From: Pythium myriotylum
Taxonomy: Eukaryota; Oomycota; Peronosporomycetes; Pythiales; Pythiaceae
Length of the DNA: 64,000 nt
NCBI GenBank assembly: GCA_023091665.1
Contig: JALJCQ010000016.1
Location: forward strand, 1,488,001-1,552,000
Reading direction: 5' to 3'
Below, in pieces: positions 1-10,155 of the stretch (its first letter is position 1; each line of letters begins with the position of its first letter). Under the pieces are notes generated by a model, which did not search any database, was not told the DNA's origin, and worked only from the letters and a program-made list of their open reading frames with translations. The position numbers and the translations under genes were made by a program.

Positions 1-764
1 ATTGAATGTGTTGGCTGTATGTATGAGCATGCAATAGTACGAATCGTACGAACTTGTGACTCCAGCGAGGAGGGCATGTATCTCATTGGAGCGATCACAG
101 AATGGATTTCCTACGAGTGTGGTGCTATCAGCAATCTGTACCTCACCTTGTCGACGGAGATCATCCACAATCCATCACTACCGCCTACGTGGTGAAACGT
201 CGGAATGCCCCAAATCGAACAGTCTTCGTGATGAAGTCTTCAAAGCGAAATCAGGCATCGTCAGCACAGTTTGTCACCTTCATTGTGGATGGGTGCACCA
301 ACAACCCATCACCGAGTCAGTCGAGCGGTGACGGACTGTCAAGAGCAGTCAGGAGATGGAGACTCGGAAACAATCGGCAGGTTGTTGCATACTGTAAGTG
401 GGTTAGTAGACTTCCACTGACATGACGTGGCGACGGCGTTGTCATCTCTGTAGTGGAAAGGCGCTGGCGAGAGAAATTTGGAATTGTTGCTCACCTAGTC
501 TATGCACTCTCACGTCATCAAAGTCGAGCTCTAGCCGCCGTTCTTCAATGCGGACAGTGCACCGGACTGTCTTCCTGGTCCACTGTCCGCGTGAGGTCAG
601 CATTCTGGATGGGGGCGCACCAATGACTAAACCTCACCATCACCATCGAAAGACTTCACTGCTGGAGCTGTTTCAACTTTAACACACAAATCTGAGAACC
701 TGCCATGTTGAAGATTAGAAGCGAGCACTCGGGACCGTGGCCGAACCAACCTCGAAGCTCTCAG
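1..764. other. intergenic, no supported gene
   Basis: Open frames up to about 107 codons occur here but none matches a family I recognise, and several begin with non-ATG codons. A loose 10-bp inverted repeat (GCGGACAGTG at 550-559 and its complement at 581-590) is present. The 3' end holds the leader of the first elicitin gene. Confidence 0.5.
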
Positions 765-778
765 TCATTGTGCATCTT
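765..778 (+). promoter_or_regulatory. initiator (Inr) motif of elicitin gene 1
   Basis: TCATTGTGCATCTT matches the oomycete initiator form TCATTYYNCAWTTT with few mismatches and lies 36 bp before the ATG at 815. The same motif, with the same following leader, recurs before the second elicitin gene (4287-4300), which supports it as a real transcription start element. Confidence 0.6.
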
Positions 779-814
779 GCCTCAACTCGACCACCAGTCC
801 TCCCAGCAAGTACC

Positions 815-1279
815 ATGAAGTTCGCCCTTGTCGCCTTTGCCACCCTTGCCGCCGCCGTCTCGGCCGCCGACCTCCCGGAATGCAACTTGGTTAACATCCT
901 CAAGGTCGTTGGTGGCGAGAACGGCAAGAAGTGCTCTGAGGAGTCGAAGTACAGCTCGACGTCTGGCGAGACCCCGACCGACGATCAGTTCAAGGTGTTG
1001 TGCTTCAACGACGCGTGCGAGAAGTACCGTAACGAGCTCAAGGAGGCCGCTCCGACCGAGTGCACGGTCGGACTGATCTTCGATCCTCCGGCGCCGCTCT
1101 ACGCTACGCTCATCACGCCGATCGTGACGGAGTGCGAGAAGCGTCGCAAGGATGCGGCCGATGCGTCGGCGGCTCCGTCGACGGCTCCATCGACGGCTCC
1201 TTCGCCTACGGGTGCGTCGCCTTCGGTTGCGCCTGCTCCTGTCCCAGCTCCTGCCCCAGCTCCTGGCCCGGCGTGCTAA
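815..1279 (+). CDS. elicitin (secreted sterol-binding family), copy 1
   Basis: A 154-residue secreted protein. The start at 815 is chosen because it begins a clean signal peptide (MKFALVAFATLAAAVSA) and lies just after the initiator; the frame also opens upstream but only through a non-ATG codon. Mature residues 18-110 form an elicitin domain with six cysteines at about 23, 40, 63, 68, 83 and 107, the family pattern for three disulfides. Elicitins are small oomycete extracellular proteins that bind sterols and can trigger plant defence. The domain is followed by a 45-residue Ala/Pro/Ser/Thr-rich tail, probably O-glycosylated and wall-associated, ending in a seventh Cys as the last residue. 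There is no hydrophobic GPI-type tail. It is a close paralogue of the gene at 4337-4771 and shares leader and 3' flank with it. The assignment to the family is firm; the biological activity of this copy is not shown. Confidence 0.95.
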   Translation: MKFALVAFATLAAAVSAADLPECNLVNILKVVGGENGKKCSEESKYSSTSGETPTDDQFKVLCFNDACEKYRNELKEAAPTECTVGLIFDPPAPLYATLITPIVTECEKRRKDAADASAAPSTAPSTAPSPTGASPSVAPAPVPAPAPAPGPAC

Positions 1280-1314
1280 GAGCTGGCTTGGACTCGACAG
1301 CTCGTCGTCTTTAT

Positions 1315-1338
1315 ATCTCCTTTTTGAATCAATACGAG
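1315..1338 (+). promoter_or_regulatory. conserved 3'-flank element shared by both elicitin genes
   Basis: A 24-base stretch (begins ATCTCCTTTTTG, ends AATACGAG) starts 36 bases after the stop codon and is identical to 4815-4838 behind the second elicitin gene, where it starts 44 bases after the stop. The spacer also matches (CTTGGACTCGACAGC, then GTCGTCTT). It is probably part of the 3' UTR, perhaps the polyadenylation region. Confidence 0.5.
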
Positions 1339-2144
1339 CGTGTCTTTTGAATGTTGACGCCGTGTTTCATTCTCTTCAATGCGGCAGTTGCCGATGCCGG
1401 ACCTCCTGCTGGGTGAAGGCAACTGTGCACCATTAGGAACACCATGAGACCATTCTGACCTCTGATCTATAAGGAAGGGCTATTAATAACGTGAGTCGAC
1501 TCACTTCGATCTTCCTCACCTCCTACTCAACCGCCACCCTTAATGATGACCAGACTCTACGACCTTGTTGTGGCACGAGTGCCATTTGGAGAAACGTACG
1601 TGCAGTGCCGGCTTTCACTGGTTTGAGACTCCACTGCGACGCTGGCAGCGTGATCGATCGATTTCTTATAGGGTGCTATTCCGTGACCCGGAGCATGTCT
1701 GCGAGCCAGTAAGCAGATGGGAAAGCGACACAGGAGCTTGGCCCTCCGACGGGGTGTTTGTCTTTGCGTGTGACTTAGGTGTGGCCCACAACTACCGCCC
1801 GCCAGCATTCGTCCTTGAGCTACCCGAAGACCCCGATATGTTGGGTGTGGCTCTCGCTACTACTATTCGATAGTGCTCTCGTCCTGACGTAGATACGACT
1901 CGCTCAAAAGAAAACACAGATGCGCCCACTTTCGTTATACAAACAAGTCAGAACGCTGCAACGTCTTCAGGGAAACCCTAAATGGCAGGAGGCAATCCCA
2001 AAAACACACGACGAGGTCGGTAGAAATCAAAACAACACGATCCTTCAAATTGCTTAAAAAGCTTAGAAGGAGGGAGCGTGACCAACAGGAGTTTCACGCG
2101 TGCGCGACAAAATAGAACATCTCCCATTGGTAGCTATAAGACCC
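1339..2144. other. intergenic with possible degraded ORF remnant
   Basis: No intact gene is seen. A short minus-strand frame at 1557-1808 contains a DHAxxVAxE motif also present in a longer minus-strand frame at 4971-5462, and the DNA around 1625-1700 resembles 5337-5420, so both may be remnants of one degraded element. Confidence 0.35.
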
Positions 2145-2864
2145 TTACAGACCTTTTGAAGTCAACGAAGGGCAAGGCGTCGTGGACGCGGGCGTCGTCG
2201 GGGAAGGCGTCGTCGTTGGCTCAGGCTTGGGCGTCAACGACGGGCAAGGAGCCGATGGCTCCGGCTTCGGCGTCAACGACGGGCATGGAGCCACCGGCTC
2301 CGGCTTGCTCGTGACGGCACAAGGAGCCGACGGAGCCGGCGTGTTCGGCTGCGGGAGCGGACACGGAGCCTTGGTTGGCTGAGGCAACGGGCAGGGGGTC
2401 TTGTTGCTGCTCGGCGAGGTCGGCTGAGGCAGAGGACACGGCGTCTTGTTGCCGCCGGGCTGGGGCAGAGGGCAGGGCGTCTTGCTCGGTGTGGTCGAGC
2501 CACCACCGTTGCTCGACGGAGCCGGCGTCGGCTTCGGGTTCAGGCACCCGACCGACGGGAACACGCAGCCCCACGTGTTGCCGTTCACGATCTCGCACAC
2601 GGCGTCTTCCTTGGCCACGCACTCCTTGCCGTTGTAGGACGGCAGGTACGGGTGGCAGTCGGCCGAGGACTTGTCGCCCTTGACCGGACAGGCCTTGCCG
2701 GCGGGCGCGGCGCCGGCTCCGGAGCACATGGCGCCGCGCGAGCCTGGGAGGATGTAGGTGGCATCTCGGCAGACGGAGACCGGGAGGTCTGGGATGGCGT
2801 CGACGTTGGCGAGGTTGGCGGCGGCGATGGCCGAGGCAACGAGGAGAGCGTGGAGAGACTTCAT
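2145..2864 (-). CDS. secreted Cys-rich / Pro-rich repeat protein (cell-wall type)
   Basis: A 239-residue secreted protein. The start at 2864 is chosen because it opens a signal peptide ([19 protein letters not shown]); the frame runs 13 codons further up without need. Residues of about 25-107 form a compact domain with eight to nine cysteines, including motifs [16 protein letters not shown] and [10 protein letters not shown]. From about residue 110 the protein is a low-complexity tail built of two repeat types: TPCPLPQP units (five or so), then [12 protein letters not shown] units, with regularly placed cysteines. The build, signal peptide plus Cys-domain plus Pro/Ser/Thr tail, suggests an extracellular wall or mucin-like protein. 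I do not recognise the Cys domain by name. It sits between the two elicitin genes on the opposite strand, so the locus groups secreted proteins. Function is unknown. Confidence 0.8.
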   Translation of the reverse strand: MKSLHALLVASAIAAANLANVDAIPDLPVSVCRDATYILPGSRGAMCSGAGAAPAGKACPVKGDKSSADCHPYLPSYNGKECVAKEDAVCEIVNGNTWGCVFPSVGCLNPKPTPAPSSNGGGSTTPSKTPCPLPQPGGNKTPCPLPQPTSPSSNKTPCPLPQPTKAPCPLPQPNTPAPSAPCAVTSKPEPVAPCPSLTPKPEPSAPCPSLTPKPEPTTTPSPTTPASTTPCPSLTSKGL

Positions 2865-4286
2865 GGGCTTCGATGAGGTTGCGGAGTGCAGCAATAGCAG
2901 CACTGAGGTGTGGTCTGTCTGTAATGGAGTAGTGCGTGCATGTCCCTTGTTTTACGCACTTCCAGTTATAGTCAGAGAATTATCTCATATTGTGTGATTG
3001 AGTGAATAGTTACTCTTAATGTAGTAGAATATGATCAAATGGTATGGTTTTGAGTGATATTCGCATGTAAAGCGCTCTGCCTTGTTGACAGGGAATTCGA
3101 ACGAACTCACCCCTCCGAGACAGGCTGTGTTCGCTATCCAGGGTGATGGGCGAGCGTTTGAAGGAGGGCGAGCGTCAGCAATCTGTCGCTCTCTGGAGGG
3201 AGACAGCCTTTTGTAGCTGACTGACCCGTGGGAGACGATGGGTCGGATAGTCTGCACAACGCGTACTTCAACGCCAACTCTTGACTGACACCATCCACAA
3301 CGTGCCTCTTTTGATTCGTTCCCATGGCTCTCAGACAGGCTCGGTGAGGTTTGCGCGCTCTGTTCTGAGCACACTCGATTCGTTCCACGCGAGGTACTGT
3401 AACGTGTCCGCAACGGACTGAAAAGAATGCCGCGCGTACTGTACATACATAGTGTACAGTTTGTGCGATCGTAGTCATCGTACAAAGCCTTCAGATCTGC
3501 TCTCCACTGTCAATCCGGACAGTGCATGTCAGTCTGCTGCAACTGTGTCCCTGAGAATGAAATTGTCACCCAAAGCACCTTCTGCATCTCATCAATCCAG
3601 CGTTCCTGATGAGTCCAAGTCCGGGACCGTACGGGTAATGATTGTTACTGAAGTGCAAATATTCAATCCTTGACTCTGAAGTTTATCGCACCCTCGCGAA
3701 TCGAAAAATGGACCGCTGCGAATTTCTACGAGTTATGTTACCTGTACACATATGCAACCAGATCAAACCCCTCGCATCATCTAAAGGCTCCACATTGTAC
3801 GGATACAAATATGCAGACAATGTACTGGACCGTGCGATTGCTGAACTACGGCGGATGGCCATCCGAGAAAGTCTACGTCACTTACGTGAAAGGTCTTCGT
3901 GTGCAATTCTACGTGATGTATACGCACGAGTACGTAGTCTGTATGATGCTGGATGGCGTTTCATCCACGACTTGGATTCCGTGTACATCTTCGAAACTCG
4001 TTCTTCAACCCGAACAGTGGGATCTGCTGTCTGCCAGGCCTACTCTGGATCCGAACTTCAATGCAGACAGTTCGCGATCCACCCCTTTCCTCAGGATGAG
4101 TGTACAGAAGACTAACCCACGCCATTCCACTGGAATGTTCTGGTGTCTGCAGTGATACCACTCTCGCACCGGGACTGCCGCCAAATACTGTATCACCGGA
4201 CGCAGTATGTAACGAGTAGAGAGTCTAATGTGCAGTAGGTACCTTCCAATCCTTTACCATTCTGTGTGCGGGCACCAACTTTTCTC
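2865..4286. other. intergenic, no supported gene
   Basis: Several open frames of 60-160 codons exist on both strands. The largest (about 3670-4155 on +) has no ATG at its upstream end and matches nothing I know. The stretch from 2865 holds the leader of the secreted Pro-rich gene on -. Nothing else is supported. Confidence 0.45.
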
Positions 4287-4300
4287 TCATTGTGCATCTT
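4287..4300 (+). promoter_or_regulatory. initiator (Inr) motif of elicitin gene 2
   Basis: TCATTGTGCATCTT, identical to the element before elicitin gene 1, lies 36 bp before the ATG at 4337. Nearly all of the following leader is also conserved between the two genes. Confidence 0.6.
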
Positions 4301-4336
4301 GCCTCAACTCGACCACCAGTCCTCCCACCAAGCACC

Positions 4337-4771
4337 ATGAAGTTCGCTCTCATCGCTCTCGCCACCCTTGCTACTGCCGTCTCGGCCGCCGACCTACCCG
4401 CATGCAACTTGGCTGATCTCGTCAAGGTCGTTGGAGGCGACAACGGTACCAAGTGCGCCAAGGAGTCGGGCTACAGCTCGACGTCGGGCAAGACCCCGAC
4501 CGACGGCCAGTTCAAGGTGCTGTGCTTCAACGACGCGTGCGAGAGCTACCGCAACGAGCTCAAGGCGGCCGCTCCGACCGAGTGCTTGGTCGGTACGATC
4601 TTCAACCCTCCGGCGCCGCTCTACGCTACGCTCATCACTCCGATCGTGACTGAGTGTGAGAAGCGTCGTAAGGCGTCGGCCACTCCGTCGACGGCTCCGA
4701 CGACGGCTCCTTCGCCGGGTGCGAACCCGTCGCCTGCCACGCCGGCGGCGACGGCCGAAACCTCGTGCTAA
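4337..4771 (+). CDS. elicitin (secreted sterol-binding family), copy 2
   Basis: A 144-residue paralogue of the elicitin at 815-1279. The ATG at 4337 begins the signal peptide MKFALIALATLATAVSA. The elicitin domain again shows six cysteines in the same spacing, with the motif FKVLCFNDAC and the run PAPLYATLITPIVTEC shared exactly with copy 1. The C-terminal tail is shorter (about 30 residues, Ala/Pro/Ser/Thr-rich) and again ends in a terminal Cys. Signal peptide, domain and flanks all align, so the pair arose by local duplication, with the secreted Cys/Pro-rich gene now lying between them on the other strand. The family role is extracellular sterol binding and recognition by plants; nothing here tells whether the two copies differ in role. 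Confidence 0.95.
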   Translation: MKFALIALATLATAVSAADLPACNLADLVKVVGGDNGTKCAKESGYSSTSGKTPTDGQFKVLCFNDACESYRNELKAAAPTECLVGTIFNPPAPLYATLITPIVTECEKRRKASATPSTAPTTAPSPGANPSPATPAATAETSC

Positions 4772-4814
4772 ATGCCAAGTGTCGACTTGGACTCGACAGC
4801 ACGTCGTCTTCTGC

Positions 4815-4838
4815 ATCTCCTTTTTGAATCAATACGAG
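4815..4838 (+). promoter_or_regulatory. conserved 3'-flank element of elicitin gene 2
   Basis: Identical to 1315-1338 over 24 bases and at nearly the same distance from the stop codon; see that entry. Confidence 0.5.
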
Positions 4839-5705
4839 TCTGTTGAAAGTCTCTTTCTGTGTAGTATGCCTTCTCAGTGTCTTTTCTGAGTGTGCCTAGT
4901 GTCCCTCGTGGGCCCGATCGCCGGCTTCAAATCCGCTCGCAGGGCCATGGAGATCCCGGGTAAGGTTTGGCTAATTCCAATCCCTTTTCAATACAATATT
5001 GATACCCCTCCCCCCTCGTCCTCCGGCCATTAGCCTCCCAATATCCACCAAAAGCCCGGAGCGGTTTGAAGAAATCTTTTTATATCCTTGAGCTACTCCG
5101 GCCTTTTGCTGCGTTGTTCTTACATCGCACACAGAAGTTCGCGCGACACGTCCACTTTGAAGGTGAGGTCTATTGGATCGCACTGTTATTTGAATCCTAT
5201 AACCATGTCTGGCGTACCTTTTACGACCAGTGATAACCGCGGAGTAAACATTTCGACTGCCACTTGTAGAGATCGGTCGCGAGCACAGTTGCGCGTGGTG
5301 GGTCCATCGGTGGGTTCGCAGGCCCTGGGCGTTTCTCTTCAACTCCATCGCGACGTTCACTGCGTGGTCAGCAGTCTTATTGAAGGCACGAAGGTGGTGA
5401 TGCCACTCGCAGACCCGGAGGTCGTTAATCGGGCTACACGACATCTGGGTAGTTCCACGCATGTGGTTCGTGATGGCACGGAACTTTCTCTCCCATCGAG
5501 CGTTTGTTTCTACTACACGTACCAGAAGTATAAAGAAAAAGAAAGCATCTATTACCTCCTTAATTAATTAAAAGGTGTTAGACGTCTCAGTGACCTGGAG
5601 GAGACCGGCCGGGCGTCGGCTCCGATGAAGCGACAGCAACTTCTCTCAAATTTACTCGTGGCATACCACCTTCCACCAACGAGGCTTGTGCGTGTGCAGA
5701 ATCAT
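4839..5705. other. intergenic with possible degraded element
   Basis: A minus-strand frame with an ATG at 5462 runs 163 codons to 4971 and an overlapping plus-strand frame covers 5088-5567. Neither has recognisable domains. The minus frame shares a short motif (DHAxxVAxE) with 1557-1808, so a decayed repeat is likelier than a gene. Confidence 0.35.
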
Positions 5706-5734
5706 GCAGCCGCTTCGGTGACCGAAGCGGCTGC
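5706..5734. repeat. perfect palindrome, 14-nt arms, 1-nt loop
   Basis: GCAGCCGCTTCGGT at 5706-5719, a single G, then its exact complement at 5721-5734. It lies just left of the first PAP duplication block. With almost no loop it could extrude as a hairpin. Confidence 0.85.
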
Positions 5735-7041
5735 TGATTGAGTTGGGCGCAGCGGGATGTGGCTACCGCAGGCTACAGCACCGGATGGATGATGGGTGTC
5801 ATGGTGGAATCTTCAACGTTCTGGTCGTGAACGCGGGGATCACCATCAAGGGATCGGTGAGAAGAGAAAGATAACTTCACGGATGTAAGTCCTCGTCTTC
5901 GTGCCAAGACAGCGTAACCAATACACGCACGCTTAAAGCAGTGTCCGATCCGATTCGCTCTTCAATGGACAATGGAAGGTGGAAATACCTTTTTATGTGC
6001 AGATAGAAGCATCTTCCCCAAACCTGGCTCATACAGGAATGCTATTGTCAATCATGGCGCTCTCCAGAGAGTTCAGCGTTGTGCCTGTCTCAGATAATAG
6101 AGTGGGGCTCATTGGGGCTCCCAACCATCCACTACACGTTGTCCCAAATCGGGACAGCGTGCGCGCTGCTGTGCTATTCAGAAGTAGAATCCTTCACTTG
6201 CGGCATCATTGGTGGATGCGACAGCTGATCCAAAGTCATCAGGCTGATTTGTGCACCGAAGGAAGGTTTCGATTCTAAGAGCAGTTGGGTGCGCACTATT
6301 ACCAGCCACCTCCATCGGAAAGTTTTGACCAGAGCTATCAATCCGTCACGGTCGGTTAGTTTCAGACCAGGAAAGCCACTAGGATTCATAAAGTTGAACT
6401 CAGTACAGTAGACTCCACTTACATCGTCGGTCACTTCCGTGGTGCAAACAAATCGGCGCGTGATATCCTCTACCACATCGCTGGCATGGAGAATCCGACT
6501 CACATAGAAGAAATAAATCGCAGAATGACTTGAGAGGAAGGGAATGATGCATTTGCTAATATTCGTAGTCTTCCACCCAGAATTTGACTATGGATCCTAG
6601 ATTCAGTCTGAGATATTGGTTTAGTTGCTTGAAACTCAAAAACGACATATTTTACCCAAGACTCTGCCGACGCCAGTACCCGTGACTCGTTGAACGAACT
6701 CAACCGACTGCATTGTGGCTGATTTATGGCGATCGTGGGTTCTTTTATTCGATAGCGGTGACAGACCGGGCTTGCTTTGCTACCACCAGGCACGAGTGTG
6801 GATCAGCTATACAGTATTGTTTGCCAGACCTCACTCCTCAATGCTCGTGTTGTTGAACTGGATCTCAGGCGTCTACTAACGCGAATGTTTCGTAACCCCC
6901 CCATCCATCGTTTTTAAAATGGTGGAGGTCGGGGCTTTTAGTACGGTAATGGCATGCCATGTCGTGAAGATCGCATGATAGCGCCTTGAGTCGCTTCATA
7001 CTTCGTTTCCCCTGCTTCTTCAAACGTCCGCACTAGTCGAG

Positions 7042-8651
7042 ATGAAGCCTGTCGCCGCGGCATTCGCAATTGTCGTCACTGCTTCCATGGCCGCCCTGAG
7101 TCATGCTATCAATGACAGCCTCTGCCGCCTCGACAACAAGACTATGACGTGCCTCCCATCGTCTCTCTGCACCTTCAAGAACCGCACGCAAACGAAGCCG
7201 TGCAATCTTCGCTCGCACGCACGGATGCTGCCCCAGCAGATCCACATGGCGTACGCGGGGATCCCCACAGGCTCTGGCATGACAATATCTTGGGCTACAT
7301 TTGACAACGTCCAGGACAGCGCCGTCTGGATCGGATCCTCGCCTGCCACCCTCAAACAGCGCACCGATGTGAGTGTCTCAAGCTTCACCTACTACTCCGA
7401 AGGCAACTACTCGCTCTATCAGCACCACGCCCGAGTCACCGGCCTCCGACCTGACACCAAGTATTACTACAAGGTTGGAAAAGCCTCTGATCCGTACTTC
7501 ACGAGTGCCGTCTCGACATTCACGACGGCCCGCCCCTCTTCGGATTCGAGACCATTCGATGTCATCGTCTACGGAGATCTTGGCTTTTTAGCGAAGGGTG
7601 AAGCCACACAAGCCTACGTCAACTCATTTTATGATAAGGACCCCTTCGTGCTCCACATTGGCGACATTAGCTACGCCGATGATGACAATCTCTCTGACGA
7701 TTTTATGACAAGGACACCTTCGTGCTGCACATCGGCGACATCAGCTACGCCGATGATGACTTTCTCTCTGACGAGTTTTCCAACAAGTTCGGTTACGAAA
7801 TCGTGTGGAACCGATGGATGAACGCGTTCGCGCCCACAATGGAGCATATCCCCTACATGACATGTGTCGGCAACCACGAAGCCGAGTGTCATTCGGGCAT
7901 ATGCGGGAAATCGCTTTATAAGCAGCAGCACCTCGGTAACTACACTGCCTTCAATGCTCGCTTTCGCATGCCGTCGCTCGAGTCCAACGGCACGCAGGAT
8001 ATGTGGTACTCATTCGACAACGGAGCGATCCACATCACTGCCATCTCGTCCGAGACCGACTATGAGGGCTTCCCGGAAAATGATTACGCTGGTGTAGACT
8101 TCGGGGGATTCTACAAGAGCTACGGCAACTTCGGCAACCAACTCGCATGGCTCGAGGCCGATCTCAAGAAGGCTGTGGCCAACCGCGCCAATGTCCCGTG
8201 GATTATCGTCGTCATGCACCGCCCCATCTACCAAAAGGGTGGCGTCCTCGCCAACGGAACACTCACCGACTATTCGCTCCCATTGCAGAAGGCATTCGAG
8301 CCTCTCTTCCTCAAGTACAAAGTAGACCTTGTCTACGCTGGCCACGAGCACGAGTTCGAGCGACAGTTCCCAATCGCAAACGGCACAGCCATCAAGGACG
8401 GTGTCTCGGCCGACAACAAGACTTGCACCAACCCCAAGGCTCCTGTCTATGTCGTTACAGGCGGCGCGGGGAACCCGGAGCCAAATGAGGCGGTCGGTAC
8501 TGATGTGTCGGTTCCGTGGAACGTGTACCAGACGGCTGAGTACGGCATCACCTTGATGCACGTGACGCGCAAGAGCCTGACGCTCAGGTACGTCACGTCG
8601 ACCGACAGCGTGCACACGTTGCTGGACGAGTTCACGATCACCAAGAAGTAG
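7042..8651 (+). pseudogene. purple acid phosphatase copy 1, disrupted by 74-bp tandem duplication
   Basis: A metallophosphoesterase of the plant-type purple acid phosphatase family, which hydrolyses phosphate monoesters outside the cell. The ATG at 7042 starts a signal peptide and the frame then matches PAP4 through the N-terminal fibronectin-like domain and the GDLGF and GDISYADD metal motifs. At 7627-7700 and 7701-7774 a 74-bp stretch is present twice. As 74 is not a multiple of three, the first frame shifts and ends at 7821. The rest of the enzyme (GNHE, VVMH, GHEHEFER) is intact in another frame from about 7722 to the stop at 8651. Without the extra 74 bp the gene would be full length. 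The second repeat copy is identical to PAP4, the first is diverged. It could be a recent pseudogene or a fault where two similar copies were assembled together. Confidence 0.85.
7627..7774 (+). repeat. 74-bp imperfect tandem duplication inside PAP1
   Basis: Two adjacent 74-bp units (7627-7700, 7701-7774) encode the GDISYADD metal-binding region twice. They differ at about seven positions; the second unit matches PAP4 exactly while the first does not. Confidence 0.9.
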
Positions 8652-9118
8652 AGCGATTTGGGTCTGGTTCTGGCAGCGAGGCGATAAACTCAGGTCCATA
8701 CGATTGTACCCCAACTTCTCAGTCGTGACTTCTTGTAGTAGCAGGTCTCCATTGGCTATTCGGTATAGGACGAGAATCCCCTACATACTTGCATTTTGAG
8801 CTACACATCGTGGTTCACGCGTTCCATCACAGTAGACTCCATCTTGTAAAAGACGAAAGACAAGAACATGCAGTTTTTGCCTGTCTTCTTGTGGATGGAT
8901 CGCCGACGTTTTGGTCCATACGCTCGCAGAACGGACAGAAGCAAGGACAAATTTCCCAGCAGTCTGAAGTCTGAATCTTGATATCAGGTCGTTTCGAAGT
9001 GCTTCGGTCCTTGAATCGGAAGAAGTGGATCTTCGAAGGACGGAGAAGGGCTCTTCCCACGGCGCGTGTGCCCCCCCCCATAAAACTTACAAGCACCAGC
9101 CTTGTCTAGTCGCCCAGA

Positions 9119-9621
9119 TTATGAAAACCAAAATCCAATAAAGATTTTCAGTCTCGGCACCTGCGTGGTTTACGTGAATTGTGTGGGAGACTTTCGTGTG
9201 TGTGTGTGAGGGGGGGGGGGGGGGGGGGGGGTGGCTCCGCTTCGATGGCACATTGGCCCCAAGTAAATTGATGCTGTACTGACTATCTTCAATATAAAAA
9301 AAACACACACATTGATCCTCCCTTTGGGTGTATTTATTCCGCGCTATGCATCGCACCCCGACGTCTGCTTCTTTAACCCCCCATTCACACACGTTGGAGG
9401 CTCCATTAAGAGCTCGTGAATCCATTCCTTGATCTGTCTCGTAATTTGGCTGATACAAATCCCTTCCAGACGCAGCAGAACCGTAAAAGTAACTGGTGGC
9501 AGACACATTGCAACACGACGTTGCATGGAGAATTACGTAGATGGCGAAGCACCTAAGCATAACAATTGGGTTCATCTCATCGATTATTTCAGTAATTGAG
9601 GGGATCGCGACGCTGATACTG
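9119..9621. other. intergenic with poly-G tract
   Basis: No gene is supported. A long minus-strand open frame passing through here has no family match and reads through low-complexity DNA. The notable feature is a run of 23 G at 9209-9231, preceded by a GT repeat. Confidence 0.5.
9209..9231 (+). repeat. poly-G tract (23 nt)
   Basis: An uninterrupted run of 23 G following (GT)n. Two comparable C runs lie at 16649-16671 and 17079-17106 in the same PAP cluster. Confidence 0.9.
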
Positions 9622-9839
9622 GACCGATTCCCGTAGGATTTAGAAGCCTTCCTAAAGCTAAATCGGTGTTCTATCCTAAAATTTAAGAAACAAGCGACTC
9701 CCGCAGAAAACACGCCATCCAAATTCCAAAAAATATTGCCGTTTCGGAGCATCACTTCTCCAACGCATTTCACTCGGAATGCAGTGGAACGGCTTCGCGA
9801 TTGATCGTAACGACGGTCGCTGCCTTGTCGTTCTCGAAC

Positions 9840-10155
9840 TAGAGAAATTGGACACCAGAGACAAGTCGGCAAACTTGCTCTCGCTCGCGATCTCTTTCTG
9901 CCTTGACTTCCGCGAGCTGCGTGGGAGGGGAGGCTTTCAGTTGTCTGTCGCTCTCGACGTTTCCTCTCCACGTAGCTGGTAAAAAATCCCATCGCGGACG
10001 TGGCGCGGCTGCGCACGTTCTGCACGGCGCGCTCGTTCCAGTAAAGTTGATGGACCGCATTCATTCGTTGCTGCGTTGGTGCCCGTTAGAAGAACAGCCT
10101 TCACACAGTTAAGGAGCGCCTCCACGTCCGTGTCACTGTACCCTTTCGCCGCCAT
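9840..10155 (-). pseudogene. Myb/SANT-like DNA-binding protein remnant
   Basis: An ATG at 10155 begins MAAKGYSDTDVEALLNCVKA, the start of a Myb/SANT-like domain of a kind common in oomycete genomes and often tied to transposons. After about 30 residues the similarity continues only by changing frame: NERAVQN in a second frame and a PPTQLAEVKAERDRE segment, resembling the domain's distal end, in a third. At least two frameshifts are therefore needed. It is a decayed copy, probably carried by a mobile element. Confidence 0.5.

Larger units (their letters stand above)
5738..9118 (+). repeat. segmental duplication block 1 (contains PAP1)
   Basis: This block aligns with 19377-23128. Shared landmarks on the left include GAGTTGGRCGCAGCGGG, the stretch around TGATGGGTG...GGAATCTTCAA and, near 6840, TTGAACTGG followed by CAGGCGTCTACTAA. 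On the right it ends at CCTTGTCTAGTCGCCCAGA (to 9118 and 23128). The flanks have many substitutions and indels, so the duplication is old, whereas parts of the enclosed PAP genes are identical. The first 1.3 kb (5738-7041) has no gene of its own. Confidence 0.8.

Noticed and set aside
3670..4155. 161-codon plus-strand frame as a gene
   Set aside because: Starts at TTG, no signal peptide, domain or paralogue; overlapping frames are as long.
9087..10064. 325-codon minus-strand frame
   Set aside because: Reads through the poly-G tract and unrelated DNA; only its first part overlaps the Myb/SANT-like remnant.
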